The position numbers and the translations under genes are program-made. A DNA stretch of 64,000 nt, taken from positions 10,791,350 to 10,855,349 of the forward strand of contig OY987271.1 in the NCBI GenBank assembly GCA_963920665.1, written 5' to 3'. The notes beneath the pieces were generated by a model, which was not told where the DNA came from, made no database searches, and saw only the letters and a list, made by a program, of their open reading frames with translations. Source of the DNA: Straminergon stramineum (lineage: Eukaryota > Streptophyta > Bryopsida > Hypnales > Calliergonaceae). This document shows positions 11,771 through 21,884 of this stretch, one piece after another. Position 1 is the first letter of the stretch. Each line of letters begins with the position of its first letter.

Positions 11771-12323
11771 ATGTAATCGAACTCTAGGTGCTGATAGTAT
11801 AGAATTCTTCACATTCCAAAATATAATTTTGATAGAACTACATTCTTCAAAATATAAAATTAGGTTGCCTTGTAAAGTTAGTTATCCTCTTATAACATAT
11901 TTGTAAATGTTAAAAGTTTTAATTTTAATATCTATATCGTGAGTACAGGATAAAAATTCGAAAGTGCCTTAAGTCTACCGTAATATTAATGAGTTCATAT
12001 GCAATTTTGTGACTTGAAATGATTTTGATCGAGTTCCACACTTACTACTCCTGAAATCAGGGCTTTAAGCAAGTCTCAGGGGAAGCAAGTGTGGAACTCG
12101 ATCAAAATCATTATTGCCCTCACTGAAATAGCATACTTTCATGATCTGTACCAAATACAAATGCGGTAACAATGTTTTAAGATTTTTAGGTTAGCTTGGA
12201 ATGAAATTTGGCATCAGTACGTCCCAGGAGTGCCGAGAGTTTAATTTATGACCTACTATTTTAATTTCGTTGGGGTACGCCTCCCAAGACTGAATTATGT
12301 TATCATCAAAATTAAATATGCAG

Positions 12324-12359
12324 GTCAGGATGCAAGGGCGCAAGACTCACTTCTCCCTG
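12324..12359 (+). CDS. Candidate 36-nt phase-1 micro-exon, copy A
   Basis: Preceded by ATATGCAG and followed by GTAAGT, this 36-nt block keeps phase 1 on both sides and would encode QDARAQDSLLP between split glycine codons. The phase fits both the upstream donor at 10741 and the downstream acceptor at 15269, so it could be an internal exon of one transcript joining these fragments. In copy B the same block is split by a MITE (60260-60273 and 60443-60464). There is no independent support. Confidence 0.35.
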
Positions 12360-14545
12360 GTAAGTAGTTCTTCCTTCTATTTCAAAATAAAGTATACTCC
12401 GTACAACAGAGCCTTTTGAAAGCTATACCTTTCTAGGTTTGAAACCGTCTGGTCGCATCACAGAAGAATTTCAATATAAGAATTGGACAAATTTCCTTAT
12501 GGTGTCTATGAAAATTGAACAAATGTTGTTTTTTGTCCATATTCCATTCCTAGTGTATCCTAGAGTATCCTAGTATTCTATCATCATTGGAACATTGACT
12601 GCATTTGCAGTTCTTCCAAAGCCCATAGGTGGGAATTTTAGATTTCTCCTGTGTAGTTGCAGTTTGTCTGTACAGGTTTTTTGAGAAAGGTCCAGTATTT
12701 TGGCATTAATCTGGGTAACAATGTAACGACCAGCTAAGTAGTAGCATTACCCCATGGTAAAGCTTGAATGTTATTTTCTGGTTGTTGCTCCTTACATTTC
12801 CTTAAACTTTAAATGGCAAGTTCCAAAGTGTCAAACAGTTGTGATTTCTCAAAAAAAAAAATGCCGCTTATCAAAATGAATGTCAATCTAATGCACAGTC
12901 CCACCCCAACCGAAGGCAAATTGTGACTTCGAAGGAGACTGACCTTTGTTTTATCTAGACTAAAAAAACTAGACTAGCTAGATACATGGGGCAAGTCTAC
13001 TGCGTTCAAGAGTGAAAACATTAACCCTCACTCCTTCAGGCGCTAGCTTGATTTCGGTTTCTATTTTACTTCTCAACGCACAAAGGTAGATATGAAATTT
13101 CAGTTGGGCATCAGTAACGGTGCCCGTGTCACTAAAATCCGTCATTTTTCCGGGTCCCCTGTGGCGAAACAATCGAGGCTTAGCGACTGTCTGTAATCCC
13201 CCAATGCATACATGTAAATTTCTAGTTTGCAATGGGCTAGAAATAAAGGTTGATTTTTACGATTGGTCGTTGATGATCGGGTTGAAGACTTGCTAGTTAG
13301 AGCTCAGATCCCAAGACAATATTGGATGGGTCCCTGGCTGTGGGCAAGCTGGACGCTTAGGTTATCTCATCACACGTACAGATCGACAGTCGTGCTCCAA
13401 ATTTAGACGCGGCAGTTCCTTTCCTTCCGTGACTACCCTCAACACACTCAGGTATTTTCAAAGCTTCACAAAACCCATTGGTTCGAGTTTTCTTTCGAGT
13501 TTCAAGTTCTCCGACAAAGCGAAACCGACCTCGGATTGCTGAACTTCCTCATCTGCAAACGGTCACTTCGACGGTTTTCGCTTCAGAATCATCAATCACG
13601 CGGCGATTGTACTTGCTTTGGTACGAATCTCTCCCTTAAGCCTCTTCGAATAACCGCAAAGCAACTGTAACTAATGATGCTTGCTTGAAGGGTTGAGAAA
13701 GGTCGGTACGAGTAAGGGTTTCACGATTCACTGTCCGAATATGATCGTACTGATCGATTGCTGGATCGTCAATCTGTTGATCGATTACAACACTTAGGTC
13801 GTTTGGTTTACTGTTATATACCTTTGCTTCCGTGGTGAAATAAGGCTGGAACTAATGAAAACCTAAATTATACTTGGCTTAGTTTCTTGAACTTGAGGTC
13901 CTAGTTTTGGCAACTGCGACCCCCAAGTTCAAGAAACCAGGACTTGTGTAATTTGGGTCTTCAGACGCCCGCCTTGAAATGTCGTGAATCTCCGCCAATA
14001 TAACGAATAGGACGTTTCCTACGCGCACCGATGGATTGGCTCGTCGATCTCCATATTGTTGCGGTCAATAGTATTCAGCGCAGCCGCACCGCCTGCACGT
14101 GACAAATTTCAATTGATGCTTGCATGTGTGCATGTAAAATAGAAGTTTAGTTATGGGCAATGTCGACTTCGTTAACTTTCAGATATCCCACGATCATAGT
14201 CTGTCTCGAGCCACATCGTTCATATAGAGCGCCATGCAGAACTCCAGAAGTCTAGACTGCCGCAGGACTAAGTCAAGAATACGGAAAACCAAGCAATGTT
14301 TCATTGCATTGCTTCCCCTAAAGTGGCAACTTAACTGTTCAGTTGGATGAACAACAGACCCTTAGAACTCGACCCGATGATTTATGAGTTCCCTTTCGGT
14401 GTCTTCGCTTTCAATTTTCCTGACTTACCAAAAACTTCCTTGTTTGCATATGTCAGGTCGTCGTTTGATCAAACGTCGAAGGAATTGTCTCTGCGTTCAT
14501 TAGCAACCGCCAATCGGCTATTCATTCGGGCTCTGATTTATCGAT

Positions 14546-15597
14546 ATGGCACATTCGAAATTCAGCCTGGATGACCCTGCTTTCGAAGTTTCCACGCGAC
14601 AAGTTATACGACCAGATCACGTCATGCTGGTAAGGGAGGAGGAGGAGGTTATGGAAGCAAGCGTTGATACTCAACTTTTCCATACATCTCCAGGTATTTG
14701 AGCTTGCTCAGTTTGTATGCTGCAGTAGCCTTGCTAGATTAGATCGTTCTAGAATGTCAACTACTGTTAGTAAAGGTATTGTTTATGGTCAATTTATCCT
14801 CGTAGGCTCCCATAGCGATTCACTTCTGGGAAAAACTTCCTTGAGCAGGGCGACCATTTAGATGAGCTCGTAAATATATTTATTTGTATATCTTACGTGC
14901 CTTAACTTGTCATTCATTATATTAAACTCCTTTCGTAGCTATCATTTGATCATTTGCCAACTGGTATCAAAAAATTCCCCTAGTTTCCTTATGCCTGTAG
15001 GTGTAGTGTGAAATATACTGTTTGAAATAGGGAAAAATTAGCTACCGCTAAACACCGTGCTCGATGAATTCGCGAAACTTGATAATTATCCTTCTATACT
15101 GATAAACCAATAGAAAAGCGTCCACTTTTTCGAGACTCCTCGACCAATTTATCTAAGTCCAGAAACTACGTGATTGAAATTTAGTTCTATTCTAGACTGA
15201 CATTAGAATACTTGAAAGTGTAAAGTTCAATAACCGATCAATATTGTGTAACAAATTAATACATGCAGGGTTACCAGCTCCGCAGGAAGAACAAGGAGAG
15301 CAAGCAACTGATGCCCCGGAGAATTCGTTACTGAAATGTATTATGGAATATGACTGTGATCGCCTCCATGCATTTCAGGAGTATGAGCGTTACTGCTTCG
15401 GTGTCAACTCAGGGTCAGATTATGATGTCCCCGAAGACGAGCTCACCGATGAAATGGAGGACACATCTAGTGACGAGGATCAGATGGTTCTAGTGAACTT
15501 GCAGAACGAGGAAGATCCTATTGTTCAAGGGGATCATGATCAGCCGAATCCAGTAATCATCCCACTGGAGGACATTATTGCTTTTGAAGCGCTTTGA
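14546..15597 (+). CDS. Small acidic protein of unknown function, two exons (copy A)
   Basis: Inferred exons are 14546-14693 and 15269-15597, with a phase-1 GT..AG intron (donor CCAG|GTATTT, acceptor ATGCAG|GG). Joined, they give 158 residues starting MAHSKFSLDDPAF. The product is very rich in Glu and Asp; exon 2 has the stretches PEDELTDEMEDTSSDEDQ and NEEDPIVQGDHDQ. There is no signal peptide or membrane segment. The N-terminal pattern S-x-F-N/S-L-x-x-P-A-F loosely resembles a PAM2 poly(A)-binding-protein motif, which is only a suggestion. In copy B the same frame continues well beyond the point where A stops, so A may be truncated. An alternative 5' structure using the micro-exon at 12324 is possible. 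The family is not recognised. Confidence 0.55.
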
Positions 15598-16800
15598 AAC
15601 GTGCAATTGAAGCTGGAGCTCCAGAGACCTGAGAGCCTCGTCGAGGCTCTGCAGAAGCATTCGATGAAGTCAAGATTAACTAGCTCTTCAAATGGGTATT
15701 TCAACTACTCTTGCAGGAACAACACTTCCGGAGGTCCTGTGAATGATGCCAGAAAGTATTGGCAAGGTATGCAGATCGTACAGTTTGCATTATGTGGACG
15801 TACTTTAAATGGATCAGGTGAGGAATCGATCATTAAAGAGGGGATTTGATACCCTTCTCCACAACATCAAGGTTTATATATATAACGTGCATCATAGTTA
15901 AATACAAATAGTCATAGTTTCTGGAAATGTGTCCATAGTGTATAGACTTAATTAACTAGTCAGGCTCTTTCGAGGATGCCTTGTTGACCTCTCAAATCTT
16001 TCTTATCCATGATAGATGTTGCTGGAAGCACAGGTATCATGCTATATACCGGCCGGTAAAACCAGAATTTTGCTTCAGGTACGTTTGAAATAATTGCTGT
16101 CTTCGATAGAGACAGTTTTTCTCGACCTAGGTCGAATTCGAATATATGAGCGGCAGTAGCTAGCTGATCCTACAGCTAGGATGCTCAGTTGTGATTAAAT
16201 TTACAAGCTTAGGAACCATACACGACTGTCCTCCTTACGTAACTTGTGTAGTTCTTTTTGTGTGGCGAAATTATCGCTTGTTTTCGCTACACAGTTAATC
16301 TGCCGGCAGTCCAACAGGCACATTAGTGTTCCAGAATATAACGTCCTCACCTTTGAGGCACTTTGAAGTACTTACACGGTAGTATTAATGTACGGAGGGA
16401 GAGCCTTCTTATGATCACTGTGACCTAAGAAACCTCCTTGTGAAACAGGGGGAGTATACTGTATATTTCCTCTGATGTTTTGATGTTCTGTTGAAATGGG
16501 TTAACGTTATTTTAATTTATTGCGGCCTTAAACTGCTTTCTGATTAACCTGATTTTGATTTGAAGTTAGTAACTATATGAAAGAAAACTACTTATTGATA
16601 GTTCTACTCATGTGCATGATTTTGGTAGGAATATTGAGCTTGGACTGCTTGGTAAACCATGTTGATTTTTCAAGATTGTCCATGAGATTGATGAGATTGT
16701 GGTTTCAGTTATATCATGATCTTTTTAATCTTTTTCCTGAGAAAGTGTAACTGATATAAATCTTGGTATAATTTCACCAAAGAAAGACATGAAATACTTC
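15598..16800. other. Intergenic DNA after the acidic-protein gene (no gene supported)
   Basis: A short open frame (15601-15849) follows the stop of the acidic-protein gene and could be a decayed continuation of it. 15850-16800 is noncoding, with moderate GC up to about 16500, then AT-rich up to the TTAA element. No further feature is seen. Confidence 0.4.
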
Positions 16801-17511
16801 TTAACCCCTAAAGGACCAAACTATGTTTTTGGCAACATAGCAATTTTGGGCAGCTCACTACAAATGGAAAGTTAGTTTTTTTTCTTTAAAATTTTCACAT
16901 TGCTTGTGGATGAGGTTTTTCTTTGAGACCCAACAATTTTCATATCTTTTAACTACATGGTTAAAAAGTTATTGTATAATATGTATTTTATTTTTCAACT
17001 CATGCATCCTAGGCAAATAAGAAAAAATCACTTTTCAAGAAAAAAAATTTTGAAATTGTGTTTTTAGATTAATATATTCATAGAAAGCTTTGAATCATTA
17101 CATTTTGATTAATGAGATGAAAGTTATGAGGATTTTTAGTTTGAGGGCAATCATGGATTTTCTACTTTAATATAAACCATTAAGCCCTTTATTTTAACTC
17201 AAATTTAAATATTTTAAAAATAAAATAAAATCATAAGATGTAGATTGTTTATGTAAACATTACCACCATTGGAATTGGAATTTTTCAATTTCATAACTAA
17301 ATTCTTAACAATTTAGTATTTTTAATCATTCTCTACTTCTTAGTTCTTACTATTTTTTCCTATATGTTGTACAAGTTCAAATGATTTAAAAATTTTCAAG
17401 CATATAGACAATTTGCTTTGAAGAATAAATCCAAAGAAGTACTACCAAATTGAACATTTTTTTATACAAATGTGACCTTGTGAAGTTTTTCTACCTTGTT
17501 TTTTGCAAGGC

Positions 17512-17841
17512 ATGGTCAATTTCATTAAAATGGCAATGTTCCAGTAAATTGGCGGTATTCTAGTAAATTGGTGGTCCATTTCACTACTTTGATATGGTGT
17601 GAAATCTAAACTAGTTCTAGATGTTAGAAATCTAGATTTGTCCTAGATGTCTAAACTCTAGACATGTCATAGATAGTTTAGACCATGTGGTCTGAAATCT
17701 ATATCATTTCTAAATTTCTGAAATTTGTAGGTGTCCTAGATGTCCGTAATCTATAACAATCTTAGATGCTCCTTTTACATTTCAGACTGTGTGACCTAAA
17801 AAATGGCATCTAAATACCGCCATTTTAATAAAATTGACCAT
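17512..17841. mobile_element. MITE nested in the TTAA element (ATGGTCAATTTCATTAAAATGG ends)
   Basis: The 5' end ATGGTCAATTTCATTAAAAT and the inverse of the 3' end (ATGGTCAATTTTATTAAAAT) bound 330 bp that the related TTAA elements at 39424 and 41841 lack. Internally there are repeated short motifs (CTAGATGT, and TTAGACCATGTGGTCTGAAA-like near-palindromes). It belongs with the elements at 36519, 60279 and probably 9863/58792. There is no coding capacity. Confidence 0.65.
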
Positions 17842-18029
17842 ATGGCCAAGAAAATGATAATTTATGCCAATTCTTGAGATCCACATGGTAGAAATTTTTG
17901 AAATTATTTCCACATCTTCTCAAACCAGTGTATTATAGGATCCTTTAGTCAAATGTGTCCCAAAATACCTTTTTCTTTTAAAATATGGTAATTGTACTAG
18001 AAATGGCAATTTTGGACTATATTTGGCAA

Positions 18030-18037
18030 AAATATAG
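18030..18037. repeat. hAT target-site duplication, left (AAATATAG)
   Basis: The eight bases AAATATAG stand directly before the left terminus and are repeated exactly at 36290-36297 after the right terminus. The sequence belongs to the host TTAA element; relatives read AAAACATAG at this place (around 40238 and 42765). Confidence 0.88.
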
Positions 18038-18149
18038 CATGGTTGTCATAGTGGATAGACGCCCGGTTCGCTCGTCCGTCCGATTCGCTCGTCCATTAGA
18101 GGTCTCACCCGTCCGATACAGTCAACACAAAGTTGACTTTATGAAAACA

Positions 18150-18260
18150 GAAAAGTAGGCCACGTGGATGCCACATGGATTCTGGAACATGCAAGGCGCG
18201 GACGCCATTGTCAGGGCGTGGACGCCATCATCCAGGCACGGATGGGATTTACATATGCTA
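18150..18260. repeat. GC-rich subterminal repeats, left end of the hAT element
   Basis: Short inverted and direct copies of the GTCCRCGCCCTG-type motif (seen here as GGCGCGGACGCC and GGGCGTGGACGCC) lie about 150-210 bp inside the left terminus. The same motif recurs inside the right terminus (about 36040-36130) and at the promoters. In hAT elements, subterminal repeats are typically the transposase-binding sites; that role is inferred here. Confidence 0.55.
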
Positions 18261-18289
18261 AATTAATATGCTTTTACATATTTCCATTT

Positions 18290-19560
18290 CATATTTCATA
18301 TTCCATATTCCATATTCCAAGTCACTCCAACACTCCATATTTTTTTTTTAATGTTACATCATATCACTATAACACCCAAATCATTTCGATATCCAAATCA
18401 ATCCACCATTCCATATTTTTTGGGGGTGTTAAATTACATCATTGTAATACCCAAACCACTTCCATCTCCAAATCACTCCACCATTCCATAAATTTTTTGG
18501 GTGTTACATCATATCACACTAACATCCAAACCATTTCCATATTCGAAAGCACTCCACCATTCATATTTCTTTTAATGTTAGATTATATAACTCCTTAAAA
18601 ATAATTGGCCACTCTAAAATAAATTGGTATGCTTTTCAAAAGCTTGGGTCACTCCATCTTCCCTTTTGGACATTCATTTTTAAAGCACACTTCCATTCCA
18701 AGTCACTGCCCTTATTTTTTTGGTGGAATCATTCCCTTTCCTATTTTTTTGGCATCATTACCAAAAGTCTTCTATTTTAATTCAATGCCACTTGTGTAGG
18801 GTGGAATGATTTTTTTTTCCTATTTTATTTTCTGTGATTAGCACAAATGTTCCATCTCTACCTGAGGCCATTTATTTATCGTTGATCATTCCCATTCATT
18901 TCATTTTTTGCTTCATTAGCAAAACTCTTTCATCCCAAGTGAACTCCATTTATTTTTTGTGGCATCCCAACTCTATCCGAATTGAATGATAATTTTTGGA
19001 GGGTGTTAGTTCAAATCATTTTGACACACTATTTTTTCACTTTTTGTGGACTTATCTCTCTCACAAAATTGTTCCATCCCAACCCCAAGCCATTTTGTAT
19101 TTGTTCCATCATTTCCTTTCCTATTTTTTTCCATTAATGAACAAAGCCCTTCCCATCCCAACTCTATGCCATTTTGGGGGGGTTGGATCATTCTCTCTCT
19201 TTTTTTGGGCTTCATTCCTAAAACTCTCCCATCCCAACTCATGGTTATTCTTTTCTTCTTTGTTGAAACATTCCATTTTCTATTTTGTTTTGGTTCATGA
19301 ATTAGCAAGACAGTTTTATTTGAACTCATAGTTTTGCTTTATTTGTTCAATCTTTCCCTTCCCTATTTTATTTTTGCTTATTTACTAAAGTTCTTCCATC
19401 TAAACTCAAAGCCATTATTTTTATTTTTTTGTTCCATCATTCCCTTTCCTTTTATTTTTTTCTTCATTCCTAAAATTCTTCCAATCTACTTCAATGTCAT
19501 TCTTTTTTTTGTTGGATCATTTTTTTTAGGGGGCTTCATGAACTCCTAAAACATAGGCAT
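18290..19560. repeat. Degenerate AT-rich repeat array (minus orientation)
   Basis: A diverged short motif recurs with irregular spacing of roughly 70-80 bp: CATCATTCCCTTTCCTATTTTTTT, then a stretch such as CATTCCTAAAACTCTTCCATC and CCAACTCAATGCCATT (variants). It is the reverse complement of the motif filling 24330-26030 and 29690-31060. Apparent open frames here are low-complexity translations and not taken as genes. Confidence 0.6.
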
Positions 19561-19845
19561 ATTGAAAACATAAAGTGTATATATTTTTATACCAAACTAC
19601 TGCATTCATTGTTTTTATTTAAGTTTTATCATCAATTCATAGAACTCACAAAAATGCAATGAGAAAGAACAATGAAATGGAATATTAATATATTATGAGA
19701 TTTTGAGTATAGAATACATCCAATTTTATATATATTTTGAGGTGTTTGGCAATTTCCAAGTAGGTACACATGGTCCTCTATGAGGATGATTTACCTTCTA
19801 TGCCTAAACTATATGCTAAACTACAAAAAGTGAAACAACTAAATA
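19561..19845. other. 3' flank of the kinase gene (nothing recognised)
   Basis: AT-rich noncoding DNA downstream of the kinase stop. It should hold the kinase transcript's 3' UTR, but no clear polyadenylation signal could be singled out. Confidence 0.4.
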
Positions 19846-21408
19846 CTATGTACGATAACAACAATCTGGCATAGTCCAATAGTGGGGGGCGTTTTTCAAT
19901 GTGTCTAGAACATCTGGCACTGACGCCCTTTCACTCACATCCTCTTTTACGAGGCTTTCCAATTTGATCCTAAGGTTCTGATATTGCTCTGGATTCTTCA
20001 TTGTAAAGTATTTGGGGTTCCAGTCCTCTTTCCAAATTGCAGCTGCTATCCATCCCGCCACATGTGCATCAGCAGCCATGGAGTACAAATGTGTTTTTTG
20101 CATGGCCTCAATTGAATTTGCTGAACCCTACTCTCCGTATACATAAAACAATTCAAAGGCTGCAAACCTTCGCTTCTTCTCCTTTGCTAGAATCTCCATG
20201 CTGGAAAAGCCATACCTTGATGGCTCCTTCTCTACAACTCGGCTAGAAAGTCCCCAATCACATATCCCTATGTACCCCTTGTGTTCTTCCCAATCCTCAA
20301 AATGGAGCAAAACATTGGATGGAGTTATGTCGTTGTGCATGTACTGTGCATCGTGGCATTTTCCCACAATGACAAGCAAGGAGAGTGCCAAGTTCACTCA
20401 GTTCTTTCGGTAAGTTGCAACCCATGCAAGCTCCTCTTTTGTCAACCCCGTACCTTGTTCACCCTCAATGTCATCCACATCCACTGATTCGCTCACTTTC
20501 GAATTGTATTTGGATAAGAAAGAAATTAGAGATCCTCCATTCCACCACAACGTATAGCCTTCCATTGTTTTAGGGTGGAGGTACACAATTCAAATGATGC
20601 TAGGATGTATCATTGGACACCCTCCTGCCTCATTGATGAATCCTTGGTGCTTCTCCTTTTCATTTGTGGTTTTCAAGCTCTTCCCAACAAAAAATATCCA
20701 ACTAGGAATGCTCTCAAGTTTTGTAAGCATCACCTTGTTCACGGTCCCATATGAACCAACCGCACTCTGTTCCGGCATGGGGATGACTTTTACTAAACTT
20801 TCAAGCCACTTGAATGTTCCACTCACACAATGAGCCCTTATTGTGTCTTCAATTGTCGCTTTCCATGGTGCTTGCTTTTTCTTACGCGATGAAGAAAATT
20901 GTTGAGCAAAATTTTGAATGATTTTCAATTTTGCAACCAACTCTTTGTTCTACATGTCCCAATCGCTACCATCCTCTTTCTTACCCGTGTGGTAACACCA
21001 ATTTGACACTATATTGGTTGTGAGGGCAACCACCTGTTTATCCAACCAATAATCAGAGAAATTTTTGAATTTCTCAGATGCTTCAAACTTTGACTCCAAC
21101 TCCCTTCGCAAGTCCCTCGTCAGTTTGTGGTATCCTTCTTTGTTGTGCGCCACATACTCCCTAGTCAACATAGTTGTACCTCGACGAGTATAGAACACCA
21201 CAGCTATTGCTCTCCCTTCGACTATGAATTCATGTGGAGGCATATGGGGATTTTGGGCTTTTTTGCCCTTCTTTTGGCCTGATGAGGAAGGATTTGATGA
21301 ACTTGAGGACATCAATGTGTTTGTGGATGGAATTACCATCTCACCGACATCATCCAAATCTTTAAACATAGGACGTTTTTCTGCAGATCCACTCCCTTCC
21401 CCTATCAT
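19846..21408 (-). pseudogene. Protein-kinase-like gene of the hAT element, four in-frame stops
   Basis: One uninterrupted frame of 520 codons starts MIGEGSGSAEKRP, about 200 bp below a TATA box. Residues 1-155 are a non-kinase N-terminus with a Ser-rich linker. The kinase part shows a glycine loop GSYGTV (about 218-223), a candidate lysine in FVGKSLK (about 243), HPSII, the catalytic loop HNDITPSN (358-365, Asp360) and CDWG (Asp384, DFG-like). C-terminal lobe sequence follows to residue 520. Stops interrupt at codons 153 (TAG), 273 (TGA), 337 (TGA) and 427 (TAG), with no frameshift. Each is one C-to-T change from Gln or Arg; HPSII-R at codon 273 would be normal for a kinase. It is transcribed divergently from the RING gene. 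The HND and DWG variants suggest an atypical receptor-like/plant kinase branch; the substrate is unknown. Confidence 0.8.
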
Positions 21409-21539
21409 AATGAAAAAAATTTGGTACAATGGGCCTCTGTATCTATCCAAAAGCACGAAAGTTAAAAAAATTTCAAAAAAACCAGGTCACATATGCGAGC
21501 CAAGCCCACCACCCACCAAACTCACTCACATAGGCCGCG

Positions 21540-21840
21540 GGGACAAACTAGCGTGTGAGGCATAGGGCGCGGACTTGGCAAAGAAATGAGGGCGGGGACT
21601 CGCTTTATATAGTCCCCCTACTCACGTCCACGCCCTGTCCCCTAGCGTTCCCGCCCTGCTCCCACAGGTCCAAGCCCTATAGTCGCCAATAGCCGTCCGC
21701 GCCCCAACCGCAATGGCGTCCGCGCCCTGACGTCCCCCAATTCCAACTATATAAAGCCGTTTCCGCCCCATTTGTGCCCGCCCTACATACTCTTAGCCTT
21801 CCACCTCTTTGTTAAGCTGGTTGTGAGCGTTGTGCAGGGT
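21540..21840. promoter_or_regulatory. GC-rich bidirectional promoter with two mirrored TATA boxes
   Basis: This lies between the divergent kinase and RING genes. A minus-strand TATA box (complement of CTTTATATAGT, 21603-21613) faces the kinase, and a plus-strand TATA box (CTATATAAAG, about 21747-21756) faces the RING gene. Between and around them are many CCRCGCCCTG / GTCCGCGCCC repeats in an otherwise AT-rich element. The RING leader (AGCTGGTTGTGAGCG, then GGGTCTACTTGATTGCCA) resembles the transposase leader near 31936-31965 (AGCTCCTTGTGAGTC, TACTTGGATGGCA). That suggests common control of all three genes. It has not been shown functionally. Confidence 0.7.
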
Positions 21841-21884
21841 CTACTTGATTGCCACGTTGGAGTTTTTTGAATTTTTCTGCAAAA

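Larger units (their letters stand above)
8041..15850 (+). repeat. Segmental duplication, copy A
   Basis: This stretch is collinear with 56735-64000. It begins at the shared TTTTACAGAACAACTCAATG (8080 in A, 56743 in B) and runs past the shared acidic-protein gene. Copy A has about 1 kb (roughly 10765-11765) that B lacks. Copy B has at least three small insertions that A lacks: a retroposon tail and two MITEs. The divergence, by eye, is appreciable (many substitutions and small indels), so the duplication is not recent. The right limit in A is uncertain because B runs off the window. Parts without a named feature (8041-9862, 10039-10398, 10741-12323, 12360-14545) show no gene I can support. Confidence 0.8.
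16801..18037. mobile_element. TTAA-type element, left part (split by the hAT insertion)
   Basis: It starts TTAACCCCTAAAGGACC at 16801. The body is homologous to the intact elements at 39424-40262 and 41841-42793 (shared blocks GGCAACATAGCAATTTT, CTACATGGTTAAAAAGTTAT and TGGAATTGGAATTTTTCAAT). The remaining right end, ACTTTAAGGGTTAA, is at 36305-36318, beyond the hAT transposon. Removing the transposon and one 8-bp duplication restores an element of about 1258 bp that aligns to its relatives across the junction. It is longer than its relatives partly because of the nested MITE at 17512-17841. Confidence 0.85.

Noticed and set aside
14347..14574. 75-codon frame just upstream of the acidic-protein start
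   Set aside because: It overlaps the probable 5' leader in another frame and is not kept in copy B (a different, shifted frame); treated as untranslated.
18164..19549. Several plus- and minus-strand open frames rich in Phe, Ser, His and Pro
   Set aside because: They are low-complexity translations of the degenerate AT-rich array inside the hAT element, occur on both strands, and have no domain.
21224..21565. Plus-strand frame opposite the kinase N-terminus
   Set aside because: Antisense shadow of the kinase gene; no domain.
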